This document shows positions 1 through 9,368 of a DNA stretch of 64,000 nt, in pieces. The notes beneath the pieces are model-generated. The model made no database searches. It saw only the letters and a program-made list of their open reading frames with translations, and was not told the DNA's origin. The position numbers and the translations under genes were made by a program. The DNA is from Acidimicrobiia bacterium (GTDB lineage Bacteria > Actinomycetota > Acidimicrobiia > IMCC26256 > JAGNEX01): positions 372,001 through 436,000 of the forward strand of contig JACJWE010000002.1 in the NCBI GenBank assembly GCA_020637365.1. The letters run 5' to 3'. Numbering within the stretch: position 1 is the stretch's first letter; every line of letters starts with the position of its first letter.

Positions 1-545
1 TGTGGCGAGGGCTCATCCTTGCAAAGGCCGTCGAGCAGTTCCTGACCGATGTTCGGTGGGGTGAGCTCGACTATCTCTTCATCGATATGCCGCCGGGGAC
101 AGGCGATATCCAGATGGCGCTGTCTCGCCTACTCCCCCGGGCTGAACTGATCGTCGTCACGACACCCCCGAAGAACGCGCAGCGGGTGGCGTCAAGGGTG
201 GCAGATATGGCCCGCCGGTCCTATCTCAAGGTCATTGGCGTCGTCGAGAATATGAGCTCACTCATCTGCGCTCACGGTGAGCGGATCGACGTTTTTGGCT
301 CGGGTGGCGGACAAGCGCTCGCCGATTCGCTCGGCGTACCGCTGTTGGGTTCTATTCCGTTGGAGCCTTCGGTCAGCATCGACGGCGATGAGGGCACTCC
401 GGTTGTGCTCGGACATCCCGACAGCATCGCAGCGGCGCGTTTTGAGGCGATTGCCGACCGGATCATCGACGAGATCGCACCGATCCGCTCCATGGAAGGT
501 TGCACCGCGCGCATGCTTGCGGCGATCGAAAACTCTCCTTCCTGA
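1..545 (+). CDS. mrp: Mrp/NBP35-family Fe-S cluster carrier P-loop ATPase, 3' part
   Basis: Only the C-terminal ~180 residues lie in the window; the reading frame is open from base 3 and stops with TGA at 543-545. The stretch DMPPGTGD (about 85-112) is the conserved Mrp/ApbC block, followed by the usual TTPP segment and an ENMS motif. Family members assemble or carry 4Fe-4S clusters in the cytosol. The CxxC pair found after ENMS in many homologues is not present here: there is one Cys (ICAHGE), and a missing pair is common in actinobacterial versions. The N-terminal Walker A lies outside the window. The gene converges on the exporter permease gene, with 5 nt between the stops. Confidence 0.9.
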   Translation, partial: WRGLILAKAVEQFLTDVRWGELDYLFIDMPPGTGDIQMALSRLLPRAELIVVTTPPKNAQRVASRVADMARRSYLKVIGVVENMSSLICAHGERIDVFGSGGGQALADSLGVPLLGSIPLEPSVSIDGDEGTPVVLGHPDSIAAARFEAIADRIIDEIAPIRSMEGCTARMLAAIENSPS

Positions 546-550
546 GAGGC

Positions 551-3337
551 CTATCCTCCGGGCCTCATCAGTCCGCTCCAGTCCCGGGACTTGATCCAAC
601 GTCGAACCGGCCAGCACGCCACATATGACCCAAGAATGGTTGCAGCGGTGATCGCTGCCAATGTCGGCACCGGCCACGTCATCGCGAGATGCGGACCAAA
701 GCGCTCGGTAGCGCCGAGTAGTCGGTCCACGGTGAACAGAGCGAGGAAGAGCCCGAGCATGACACCAATGCCGCTGACGAGTAGTCCTTCGTAGGTCAGC
801 ATCCACGCGAGATCCTTCTCGGTGGCTCCCATCGATCGAACGATGGCAAGCGATCGGCGCCGCTCCCACGCAGCACGGGCCATGACGACGCCGAGACCGC
901 CCATACCAGCGATCAGACCGAGGCCGAGGTACGCCTGGAACAGGCGGAACAGGCCGACTTGGGTCGAAATTGCGTCGCCGACGATCTGCTCGAAACTTTG
1001 GACCTCGAGTCCGAGATCTGCCATTCGATCGGTGAACGCCGCCACCTCGACGTCATCGAGGTCGGGTTTCCAACGCACATATGACAGGTCAGCACTCGGT
1101 TGGGTGCCAAAGGCGGCGTCGGCTGTTTGGCCTCCCATGAGCACACCGAGCCGAGCGAACGGGTCTTCGGTTACGCCAGCGACGGTCACCTCCGTCGCGT
1201 TCGCCGTTCGTACATCTACGAGCGTCAGCCGATCACCAACCTTCGTCTGGTACTCGGGCAAACCGGCGCGCTGCTGGCCCATATAGGGATCGACGATCAC
1301 GAGTCCCGGTGTCTGGGCGACCTGCTTGAACAGTTCGGCATCGCTCGCGGCGCCACCGCGGTCGCGAAGCGCTGGCGGACCGACCTCGGCCCACTCTTCA
1401 CCGAATACAGCGACCGGCCAGAAAACACCATCGCTGTCGGCGGGATAGACATCTGCGTACAGCCGTGCCACCGGCGCTGCGACGGCGACCGCCGGATCGG
1501 CGGCGATCGAGTCCGCTGCGATCGGTTGTCCGGGTGCCGCACTCAAACGAACACTGGCGCCACCCGCCGCGTCCTCCACAAAGGAGTGGCGCTGCCCGGT
1601 GAACGAGCTCGTCATGACCGTCGCAAAGATGAGCACGAACATCACCATCGCAAATGACGCGACGATCAAACCAACCCGTACCCGCTGCTCGCCGGGCCAG
1701 GTCGCAGCGAGGCGCCATGACCAACCACCAAAGCGGCCGGTGAGGCGATCAGGCCAGAACCCCACGACCAGAATGGTCGCGGACGCAGAGGCCAGGACCC
1801 CAAGCACTGCAAACGCGACGACGCCAAGCTCCGCCAAATCCCCTGGCGCCATAACCATTGCGGCCATCGTCCAGAACAACATGCCTCCGCCCGCCCAACC
1901 AAAGGCTCTCCGACCGTAACGGGTCACGAACACCGCACCCAGTCCGGCACAGATAAGCGGCGGCCCGACAACCAACGCGACCGTGTTGGAGGCAATAGCA
2001 CTCCAGATCGATACGGTCACGCCGACGATTGCCAACACCAGTCCGATCTTGGCCGTGCGCAGCGGCGCCTGCCCCGTGTGACTCAGAGACAAACCATCAA
2101 GGTCTTCACTCGCCATGGCGCTCACCGCGGACATCGAACGCTGACGGCGCATCCACACCAATGTCACCGCGCCCGACAGCCCGATTCCAGCGACCGCTGC
2201 CCACAGCAGCGAGACCCATCGCACACCAAACTGCAGGTCGAAGGGTTCGCCCACGACCCCACCGCTTCCCACGATGTCTGCCAGACCACGCACGACGAGC
2301 AGCGCGAGCCCAATTCCCCCGATCGTTCCGATCACAGCGCCCACGATCGAGACCAAGGCGGCTTCATAACCGAGGACCGCACCGATATCTGCTGGTCTGA
2401 GCCCCAACGCTTTGAGCGTTCCGAGCTCACGGCGCCGGTACTGGGTCAGCATGGTGACGATGTTGATCGTCAACAACAGCCCGGCGACAATCCCGAACAG
2501 CCCCAACGCGGCAAAGAGCGAACCGAGCTCTGCGCTCTGCACATTTGCGATCCTCAGCACGTTGTCCTTGACCGGCTGGACCGACAGCCCCGTACCCGCC
2601 AGCGCCGCGCCCGCAGGACTCGCTGGCAACGCCTTGGAATGGGTCACACCACCAGGTTGTGAGATGCCGATGTAATAGACCGTGCCGGGGATGGCAGCAT
2701 CGGTCGGAACATTCGATGCCGGGGCGATGACGTTGTACGACGCTGACCCCAAACCCAGGTCGAAGCCAGAGAGACCGGCTCGCGGAGCGATCCCATCGAC
2801 CGTATCGGACAGCCATTGCCCGCCGAGCCAGACCTCGATGTCGTCGCCGACGACGATGTTCAAGCGGTTCGCTACATCGGATGTGACGAGCCGGCCGTCC
2901 GTTCCCAAAGTCGCCCATTGTTTGGTGGGAAGGCCTTGACCGCTTTCGAATCGATCCGCTCGTTCGGCGTCGACGACGATGATGCGGGCGTCGGCGAGCA
3001 CCCGACCGTCATGGCGCAGCGCAACCGGAATCGTCCGGAACGCCACAACGCCGTCGATCTCGGCACTCGATTCGTCGAGCTCGCTCAAGAGGCGCGTCGC
3101 AGCGTTCCACTGTGCTTGGTCGGTGGTCTCGACCAGTTCATCGACGGCGCCGAGATGCTCGTACGCAACAGCTCGGATAGACGCCTTCACGCTGTCGCCG
3201 ACGATCAGCGAGGCGCTGATGAGAGCGGTGGCGAATGCGACACCGGCGGCGATCAAGACCACCGCCATCGGCCTGCGAGACGCATGTAACCAGGCGAGAC
3301 GCAGGTTCAGACGGCGCCGGGTCGTCCGCGCGGTCAC
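551..3337 (-). CDS. ABC transporter permease, FtsX/MacB-like, 928 aa
   Basis: A large membrane protein with one N-terminal membrane helix (about residues 24-47), a first FtsX-type domain with three to four helices (about 270-400), further central helices (about 430-540), a long extracytoplasmic section, and a second FtsX domain at the C-terminus (about 800-920). Each FtsX domain carries a coupling-helix-like segment (RRRELGTLKALG and RRRSLAIVRSMGA). This duplicated layout is typical of macrolide/lipoprotein-type exporters working with a LolD-like ATPase. The GTG start overlaps the stop of the upstream ATPase gene (GTGA at 3334-3337), so the two are translationally coupled. Substrate cannot be told from sequence. 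Confidence 0.9.
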   Translation of the reverse strand: MTARTTRRRLNLRLAWLHASRRPMAVVLIAAGVAFATALISASLIVGDSVKASIRAVAYEHLGAVDELVETTDQAQWNAATRLLSELDESSAEIDGVVAFRTIPVALRHDGRVLADARIIVVDAERADRFESGQGLPTKQWATLGTDGRLVTSDVANRLNIVVGDDIEVWLGGQWLSDTVDGIAPRAGLSGFDLGLGSASYNVIAPASNVPTDAAIPGTVYYIGISQPGGVTHSKALPASPAGAALAGTGLSVQPVKDNVLRIANVQSAELGSLFAALGLFGIVAGLLLTINIVTMLTQYRRRELGTLKALGLRPADIGAVLGYEAALVSIVGAVIGTIGGIGLALLVVRGLADIVGSGGVVGEPFDLQFGVRWVSLLWAAVAGIGLSGAVTLVWMRRQRSMSAVSAMASEDLDGLSLSHTGQAPLRTAKIGLVLAIVGVTVSIWSAIASNTVALVVGPPLICAGLGAVFVTRYGRRAFGWAGGGMLFWTMAAMVMAPGDLAELGVVAFAVLGVLASASATILVVGFWPDRLTGRFGGWSWRLAATWPGEQRVRVGLIVASFAMVMFVLIFATVMTSSFTGQRHSFVEDAAGGASVRLSAAPGQPIAADSIAADPAVAVAAPVARLYADVYPADSDGVFWPVAVFGEEWAEVGPPALRDRGGAASDAELFKQVAQTPGLVIVDPYMGQQRAGLPEYQTKVGDRLTLVDVRTANATEVTVAGVTEDPFARLGVLMGGQTADAAFGTQPSADLSYVRWKPDLDDVEVAAFTDRMADLGLEVQSFEQIVGDAISTQVGLFRLFQAYLGLGLIAGMGGLGVVMARAAWERRRSLAIVRSMGATEKDLAWMLTYEGLLVSGIGVMLGLFLALFTVDRLLGATERFGPHLAMTWPVPTLAAITAATILGSYVACWPVRRWIKSRDWSGLMRPGG

Positions 3338-4230
3338 CTGTGCGTCGGCCCGGTCTCGTCGGATTCCTGACGTCGACGTCCTCGGCGCCCATCCCTGCCT
3401 GGCCCATCGTCGAGCGCGCCGGTCGCATTGCGGGGCGGGCGTCGGTGAACATCACCATCGACACGCGGGTCGCGTCCGAGCCGTCGACGCCCCGAGGAGC
3501 GAGGGCGGCGGTCCTGTCCGATGACTCGGCCGTCTTCCATGACGACGACGCCCGAGGCATAGCTCGCGATCTGCGGCGAGTGCGTGACCAACACGATCGT
3601 GGCACCCGCCTGATGGAGATCGACAAACAGCTCCATCACATTGGCAGCGTGTTCACTGTCAAGGTTTCCTGTCGGCTCGTCCGCCCAGATGATCGCAGGG
3701 TTGTTCACGATCGCCCGAGCGATGGCGACCCGCTGTTGTTCACCGCCGGACAGTTCGTTCGGTCGATGGTCGAAGCGGTGGGTCATCTCGACCGACGCCA
3801 AACAGTCTTCCGCTCGTCGGCGGGCCTCGTCCTGGCCGACTCCCGCCATGAGCTGTGGCAGTTCGACGTTTTCCAAAGCCGACAGCAGCGGCAGGAGATA
3901 AAACGACTGGAAGACGAAGCCCATCTGCGAGTTCCGTAGGTCCGCCCGAGACTTCTCATCGAGCTGCGCCACGTCGACACCGTTCAGCATGACCTCACCG
4001 CGATCCACCGCTTCGAGGCCCGAGGCACAGTGCAGAAGGGTCGACTTGCCCGATCCGGAAGCGCCCATCACCGCCAGAAACGACCCGGCCGGTACCGAAA
4101 GACTCACCGCGTCAAGGGCCCGCACCGGGACTTCTCGACCGCGGTATTCCTTGGTGACCCGATTGAGCTCTAACAGGGAACCCGATCTGGTCGGGTTGGG
4201 CGAGCTATGGCCTTGGGACCGCTGATTCAC
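3334..4230 (-). CDS. ABC transporter ATP-binding protein, LolD/MacB type
   Basis: Nucleotide-binding subunit of the exporter. From the chosen GTG start the Walker A GASGSGKST is near residues 56-64, the signature LSGGEQQR near 160-167 and Walker B IIWADEP near 180-186, followed by an H-loop (VTHSP). The GTG at 4230 is preferred over the more distal start at 4275 because TACACT lies 6 nt before it, a leaderless-promoter pattern. The last ~75 residues are Arg-rich low complexity. In that part the next frame has higher GC at third positions, so a frameshift near 3515-3530 is possible. The TGA is embedded in the GTGA overlap with the permease start. Confidence 0.88.
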   Translation of the reverse strand: MNQRSQGHSSPNPTRSGSLLELNRVTKEYRGREVPVRALDAVSLSVPAGSFLAVMGASGSGKSTLLHCASGLEAVDRGEVMLNGVDVAQLDEKSRADLRNSQMGFVFQSFYLLPLLSALENVELPQLMAGVGQDEARRRAEDCLASVEMTHRFDHRPNELSGGEQQRVAIARAIVNNPAIIWADEPTGNLDSEHAANVMELFVDLHQAGATIVLVTHSPQIASYASGVVVMEDGRVIGQDRRPRSSGRRRLGRDPRVDGDVHRRPPRNATGALDDGPGRDGRRGRRRQESDETGPTHR

Positions 4231-4628
4231 GGCGCAAGTGTAGTTTCCGGCGCAGCGAGCGCCCCGGACCCCCACGCTCCCCCAAACTTTGCCCGGCGCC
4301 GTCGCAGCGAACTCTCGGGGAGCGGACTCTCAGGGCCGAAACATTGACAGACGGGGTGTTCAAGCCCAGTACTCACAATGTCCCGTGCGGCAGAGCGCCA
4401 CTCCGTACACGTCCACCAGATGGTCCGCATCTGAAAGGGCAGACAGCGCTCACGTGGCGCCGTCGACCGCTGTGAGCGCGCAGACCAGCAGTCTCAGTGC
4501 CCTAACCGCTGGTCTATCGCCGATCGTTTACCGAAAATGCCCCGAAAGTACAGGGCGTTGCTTACAGTCGTTAATGTCATTTTCTTGCGGAAAAAGCGCG
4601 ACCAAAAGTTGCCAGCCACGCGGAGTCT
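4231..4628. other. Intergenic region between ABC ATPase gene and whiB, no gene seen
   Basis: About 400 nt without a convincing gene. It holds TACACT at the ABC ATPase start side. On the plus strand there is a TTGACA (4344-4349) without a good -10 or downstream gene. A T-rich stretch follows the whiB stop in whiB orientation and may end that transcript, but no clean stem is visible. Confidence 0.5.
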
Positions 4629-4922
4629 CTAAACGGAAAAAGGAACTGGAGTCAACTTTGCGGCCTCGGCCGCTGCCAGGTGGACGCGCCGCCTTTCGCT
4701 TTCGGTTTGTCCGCCCCAAATACCAAACGGTTCAGAGGTGGACATCGCCTGCATGAGACACTCATCACGAACCGAACAACGTGCGCAAACTTCCTTTGCA
4801 CGGCGCTCGCGACGTGCACGCTCATCTCTGCGCTCGAATCGGCTCGGCGCAAAGAACAGATGTGTCTCAGGCCCCCGACATGCGGCCCGAAGATGCCAGC
4901 TCTCGTTAAACAAAGGTGCCAT
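4629..4922 (-). CDS. WhiB-family Fe-S transcriptional regulator, 97 aa
   Basis: The four cluster-binding cysteines are at residues 15, 46, 49 and 55 (C-x30-C-x2-C-x5-C), followed by the G-I-W-G-G turn at 67-71 and a basic ERRR segment, the standard WhiB architecture. WhiB proteins bind a 4Fe-4S cluster and modulate sigma-A-dependent promoters. The start is supported by AAGGAAAG just upstream. A promoter candidate lies at 4963-4991. Its closeness to the paired ArsA-like ATPase genes recalls whiB4 next to Rv3679-Rv3680 in mycobacteria; orthology to WhiB4 is inference. Confidence 0.93.
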   Translation of the reverse strand: MAPLFNESWHLRAACRGPETHLFFAPSRFERRDERARRERRAKEVCARCSVRDECLMQAMSTSEPFGIWGGQTESERRRVHLAAAEAAKLTPVPFSV

Positions 4923-4962
4923 TTCGATCTTTCCTTGCGCAGCTTTTGATTAGGTACCGCTC

Positions 4963-4991
4963 AAGCTACACCACGAATAACCCCAGAACAA
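4963..4991 (-). promoter_or_regulatory. Candidate sigma-A promoter of the whiB gene
   Basis: On the minus strand TTGTTC (4991-4986) and TAGCTT (4968-4963) are separated by 17 nt. The implied start site leaves a leader of roughly 35-40 nt before the whiB ATG. Two direct copies of TTCGCAA (plus-strand 5000-5006 and 5015-5021, 15-nt period) lie just upstream of the -35 and could be an activator or operator site. Confidence 0.5.
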
Positions 4992-5488
4992 ATGGTCTTT
5001 TCGCAATGATTGAATTCGCAAATACTTGTACTGACTTCACGTGTTGAAACTCAATGACAGGTAAACGACAAACCCCATTGCCAACAATCGGCCACAACCC
5101 TCAAGCGATGCCACGTATCACAAGAACCACGCAAAGGCCACCGTCAGCGCGACGCAGGGCATCGATACCCGAAGAGTGCAGCCGAACAAATCAACCGGGT
5201 GCCAACAATGGCTCAAAACCGCTGCAGGTATGCAAAGGCCAGAAGTTTCTCAGACCATGACGGCCGTCTCGCTCTGCTCGGTTCGCCGTTGCGTTTGGGC
5301 GTACCTCAACAACGACAGCGCCCGAACCCAGACCCTGCTAGGCGCGAGTACATCGTGACCGAGGTGCTACCGCCTGCCGACAGCCAGCAGTCCCGTTCGA
5401 GACCTGGCCCATCCCCCGAGTCTCGAACAGTTGGACCGATCGGTCCGCAAACGTGTGGTTATGGGGGTGACCGGCGCGAGGCGTCTGT
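4992..5488. other. Long intergenic region upstream of whiB, no gene seen
   Basis: About 500 nt between the whiB promoter candidate and the 3' end of the NfeD-like gene. The whiB-proximal 60-70 nt are clearly AT-richer than the surroundings and contain the TTCGCAA direct repeats. The rest shows no reading frame with family-like features and no clear tRNA or terminator. Confidence 0.4.
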
Positions 5489-6980
5489 TCAGTCCTCTAA
5501 TGAGACCGGCTCGACTTCGACTTCGAGTCCCTGGATGCCGACGACCGTCACCGCAACGCCAGCGGCCAACGGACGGGCGCGGTTGGTGACAGCGCGCCAG
5601 GGGGCTCCATCGATCATGACAATGCCACGAGCAGCGATCGGCGATTGCGTGATCCCCTCGCGGCCGATGAGGCCCTCTCGGCCGACGGTGGGCGTCCCAA
5701 ATCGAGACCGGACCATCGCCGTCATACCCCCGACGACGAAGAGCACGGTAGCGACCGTGCCGATGATCACCAGCCACCACGGGACGGTGACGGCGGCAGG
5801 CCCCGAGAACAGCCGTGCGGACCCCAACGCGACAAACGCCGTTCCTAGCGCCGTGTACGGCCCCAAGGTTCCCGCCTGGACCTCGACTGCGAAACAGATG
5901 AACGCCAGACAGATCAGCGCCACCGCCCAGGTGTTGACCGGCAAATGCGACATACCGAAGAAGGCGCCGACCAAGGCTAATGCTCCGGTAGCCGACGCCA
6001 ACCCTACCGCTGAGGCGTAATACTCGAACAGGATAAGGGCGAGCGCACTGATCAACAGCAGATACGCGACCCGGGGACTCACCAGCGTGTGTTGGAGTTG
6101 CTGGGCCAATCCCAACTGCAAGAACCGAATCTGCTGGTTTTCGCTCAGGCGACGGACGCCGGTCGTCTCATCGGTGATCGTCCGGGCGGTGGACAAGACG
6201 ACTTGACCGGCCCGCGTATCGACCGACGCCCCGTCGACGCCAACGATCGCTTCGCCCAGGATGACAGCCTTTTGTTCGATGAAACCCGATGCAACCGCCT
6301 CATCAGCATCGAGACCGCCGTCGGCAGCGGCCGACATCCAGTCGCTCGGCCTACCCGTCTCCGCGAGGAGTTCTTCGAGCAATGCCCGATCGGATGCTTG
6401 ATCAGACGCCGAGGTGCGGTCGAGTCGCGACGGCACGGGATCACCGATCGTCGCACCGTCGGCGATGGCGTTCAGATGTGCAGCAGCGACGAGTTCGGCC
6501 GCACCCCCGCTAGCCGTCGCACCGGAGGGACCCACCCAGGCAAGGACCGGCACCTCTGAGGCCCGGATCTGATCGGTGAGCTTGGCGACGTCGACATCGA
6601 GCGCGCCCGGCGCGTCGATCTGCAACAAGATCATGGTGACATCGAGCGAATCGGCTTGTTCGAGCACATCGGAATCATCGACGCCGTCACCGGATCGATC
6701 ACGCCATCGACTTTGACCACGTCGATACGTTTATCGTCGAGCCACGCAGGATCGAGACTGGGGTCGGTGTCGGTGCCGGGGAGCGAATCGGACCGGTCCG
6801 ACTGTTCTCGGCGAACCGTTGTCGTCGATGTGGACGCCGGAGAGTCGTCGGCCAGTTGAGCGGTGACTTCCTGTGCGCCCGCGCGATACCCGCCACCGGC
6901 GTTGGCGAGAAGAGATGCCACGGCGACGCCGAGCAGCAGAAACGCCGACGCCAGCCTCGGCTTGGAACGATTTGTTTCAC
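5489..6980 (-). pseudogene. NfeD-family membrane ClpP-class protein, interrupted by apparent frameshifts
   Basis: The pieces together match the NfeD long form: signal peptide, N-terminal ClpP-like domain (DGVIDPV, then LLQIDAPG and the ATASGGAAE stretch around the nucleophile-like Ser), four to five membrane helices and a C-terminal OB-fold domain. The largest piece is 5489-6667. Its N-terminus sits in another frame (up to 6921 and beyond); restoring one base near 6668-6672 joins them. A second restored base in the CC near 6965 would give a GTG start at 6980 followed by a good signal peptide (starting MKQIVP). As given, no intact protein is encoded. This may be real decay or base-calling error. 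Intact homologues are linked to membrane protein quality control. Confidence 0.75.
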
Positions 6981-7135
6981 ATCCACGTGGCCGACCTGCC
7001 GAAGTTGTCTCGTGGCCCCGGACCTCGTAGGCGACGCGCGCCCTGAGCGCGACCGAACGACGCCTTGATCAAGCTGCAGTCTTCACGGCACCGTGGGCCA
7101 TCGTCGAACCGGGTCATCGGACCGCAAGCTTCCAC

Positions 7136-7151
7136 TAGTGTCACGCCTGTG
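7136..7151 (+). promoter_or_regulatory. Candidate leaderless -10 element before the first ArsA-like gene
   Basis: TAGTGT at 7136-7141 lies 7 nt before the GTG at 7149. There is no Shine-Dalgarno sequence between them. This spacing fits a TANNNT box driving a leaderless transcript. No good -35 is visible. Confidence 0.4.
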
Positions 7152-8180
7152 ACCGACACCAATTCCTTCTGGGAGCAATCCCGCGTTCTCATCGTGGCCG
7201 GTAAAGGCGGGGTCGGCAAGACAACCGTGACGGCAGCTCTGGCCGTTGCTGCGGCCAAGACCGGCCGCAGCGTGCAGATTGTCGAAATCGAAGGAAAGTC
7301 GGGCCTATCACGACTATTCGGTAGTCGACCGCTTTCCGACATCGATCAGCAGTTGGCCCCCAATATCCGAGGGCGCCAGATCACGTCGCTCGCCGCGCTG
7401 CTCGAGTATTTGAATGATCACGGGATGCGACGGGTCGCGAAACGAATGATTCGCTCAGGTGTCGCCGATGTCGTCGCGACAGCTGTCCCAGGACTCCGAG
7501 ATCTGTTGGTGATGGGCAAAATTCGTCAGATGCAAGAAGCCAGGGTCGCCGATGTGATCGTGGTCGATGCACCTGCAGCCGGTCACGCCCTCGCCTTCCT
7601 TGCGACACCTCGTCGTATGGAGCAGGCCGCCCGGGTGGGTCCGTTGCGAAGTCAGGCTGAGCGGGCGGTTGCCATGCTCGAAGATCCCTCCCGTTGCCGG
7701 GTCGTTCCCGTCACGCTTCCCGAGCACACGCCGGTTTCAGAGATGATCCAGACCGCTGAGTGGCTCACCAGCCAGGCCGGCGTGGTGTTGGCACCAGCGA
7801 TCGTCAACATGGTCAATCCCGACGTGTCGATCCTCGCCGATCAGTCGGCGGCTTCTCTCACGACGGCCGCTGACCGCGCAGGTCTTGGCTGGCCCGAGGA
7901 ACTTATCGATGCATGCGCGCAAAGCGCCGCCTTCGCCGTTGCCCGGGGTGAACAACAGCATGCAGAGATCGCACGGCTCGCCAAAGAAACACAACTCGAC
8001 TTGGTCTCGCTCCCGCTCATTTTCGAGGCCGAAGTCGACCGCTCCGGTATCGATCATCTGGCAGACGCCTTCACGGCTGGCATCCAAGCAACCGACCGGT
8101 CAGCAACCCACACGGCAGCAACCGGGCTCGATGCGACCAACGCCGATCCGACCGCGAACTCCAATGGGGGCCCACGATGA
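7149..8180 (+). CDS. ArsA/Get3-like ATPase, first of a pair
   Basis: A 343-residue P-loop ATPase of the ArsA/GET3 class. The deviant Walker A GKGGVGKTT is at about residues 18-26 and includes the signature Lys; a VVDAPAAGH block acts as the switch/Walker B region. The GTG at 7149 is chosen because the TAGTGT box ends 7 nt before it and the protein then begins close to the P-loop as in relatives; an upstream ATG-type start at 7065 is less likely. The stop overlaps the start of the next ATPase (ATGA, 8177-8180). A like pair beside whiB4 in Mycobacterium tuberculosis (Rv3679/Rv3680) forms a heterodimer. A role in handling membrane proteins or redox stress is inference. Confidence 0.88.
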   Translation: MTDTNSFWEQSRVLIVAGKGGVGKTTVTAALAVAAAKTGRSVQIVEIEGKSGLSRLFGSRPLSDIDQQLAPNIRGRQITSLAALLEYLNDHGMRRVAKRMIRSGVADVVATAVPGLRDLLVMGKIRQMQEARVADVIVVDAPAAGHALAFLATPRRMEQAARVGPLRSQAERAVAMLEDPSRCRVVPVTLPEHTPVSEMIQTAEWLTSQAGVVLAPAIVNMVNPDVSILADQSAASLTTAADRAGLGWPEELIDACAQSAAFAVARGEQQHAEIARLAKETQLDLVSLPLIFEAEVDRSGIDHLADAFTAGIQATDRSATHTAATGLDATNADPTANSNGGPR

Positions 8181-9367
8181 ACCCTCGACTCACCAACGTC
8201 ATCGAGCGTTCCAAGATCGTCATCGTGTGCGGTACGGGCGGCGTAGGCAAAACCACGGTGTCCGCGGCGCTGGCGTTGCATGGTGCGACACAGGGCCTCA
8301 ACGCCGTGGTCGTGACCATCGACCCGGCTCGACGGCTAGCGCACACGCTCGGACTCGACAACCTGCCAAATCGACCTCAGCAGATCGACCCATCGTTGTG
8401 GCAACCCCATCTCGCCCACTCCTCTCAAGGGGCGAGCGACGATGTGGCAGCGGCGAGTGCCCACACCGACAGTTCCAGCACCGCCGGCGCTACCGCCGGA
8501 ACGTTCTGGGCGTTACAACTGGATGCGAAGGCCACATTTGATGACCTGATCCGTAGCCAGTCAGAGAACCCGGCACAGGCCGAACGGATCCTCGCCAACC
8601 AGATCTACCGCAACCTCTCCGGAGCGCTCGGCGGGACTCAGGAATATATGGCGATGGAAAAGCTCTATGAGATCGAGTCGAGTCAGCAGTTCGACCTCAT
8701 CGTCGTCGATACTCCACCGAGTCGGCACGCGCTTGACTTCCTCGAAGCACCCGGCCGTCTGAACCGCTTCCTCGAACACCCGGTCACCCGGTTGTTAACC
8801 GCGCCGACTCGGCTCTATCTGCGCGCCGCCAACCGGGCGATGATGGGTTTGTTGCGCGCCATGAGTCGTGTCGTAGGCGCCGAGGTCGTCGAGGATGCGG
8901 TCGCGTTTTTCGGCGCCTTTGAAGGTATGGAGGCGGGCTTTCGCCAGCGAGCTTCCCGGATCGAAGCGGTGATCAACTCCAGCGACACCTCGTTCCTGGT
9001 GGTCACGTCACCGCGACAAGATTCGATCGAAGAGGCGCGCTTCTTTGGGCGGCGACTCCGCGAGACCGGCCAGAAGGTAGCTGGCGTGATCGTCAACCGC
9101 GTTCACCCACGACGCACCGACCGCACCGCCGAACAATTCGCTGCCGACAAAGAGACATCTGAGACCGACCCAACGTTGCGTGCGGCCGTCGACAATCTCG
9201 CCCGGTGGGAGGCGCTGGCTGCACGCGAACAGGACCAGGTGTCGGGTCTGGTGGCAGATCTTGGGGCGACGGTGACGGTGATGATTCCCCAATTCGGGCG
9301 CGAGATCTATGACATGGCGAGCCTCAATCACATGAGCGAGTCTTTGTTCGCTGGCGGAGAAAAGTAA
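8177..9367 (+). CDS. ArsA/Get3-like ATPase, second of a pair
   Basis: A 396-residue ArsA-class ATPase. Its P-loop reads GTGGVGKTT (about residues 19-27): the first Lys of the deviant Walker A is replaced by Thr, whereas the partner keeps it. VVDTPPSRHALDF forms the switch region. The middle carries a longer helical segment (about residues 90-240). Start ATG overlaps the upstream stop by 4 nt, indicating coupled translation and probable complex formation. The unequal P-loops suggest that the two subunits are not catalytically equivalent (inference). Confidence 0.9.
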   Translation: MNPRLTNVIERSKIVIVCGTGGVGKTTVSAALALHGATQGLNAVVVTIDPARRLAHTLGLDNLPNRPQQIDPSLWQPHLAHSSQGASDDVAAASAHTDSSSTAGATAGTFWALQLDAKATFDDLIRSQSENPAQAERILANQIYRNLSGALGGTQEYMAMEKLYEIESSQQFDLIVVDTPPSRHALDFLEAPGRLNRFLEHPVTRLLTAPTRLYLRAANRAMMGLLRAMSRVVGAEVVEDAVAFFGAFEGMEAGFRQRASRIEAVINSSDTSFLVVTSPRQDSIEEARFFGRRLRETGQKVAGVIVNRVHPRRTDRTAEQFAADKETSETDPTLRAAVDNLARWEALAAREQDQVSGLVADLGATVTVMIPQFGREIYDMASLNHMSESLFAGGEK

Positions 9368-9368
9368 C

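Noticed and set aside
4344..4372. TTGACA on the plus strand as a possible promoter
   Set aside because: No acceptable -10 at 16-18 nt and no plus-strand gene downstream before whiB.
5199..6020. Plus-strand open frame entering the NfeD-like gene from the opposite strand
   Set aside because: Composition is low-complexity Pro/Arg/Thr and most of it is antisense to conserved membrane helices.
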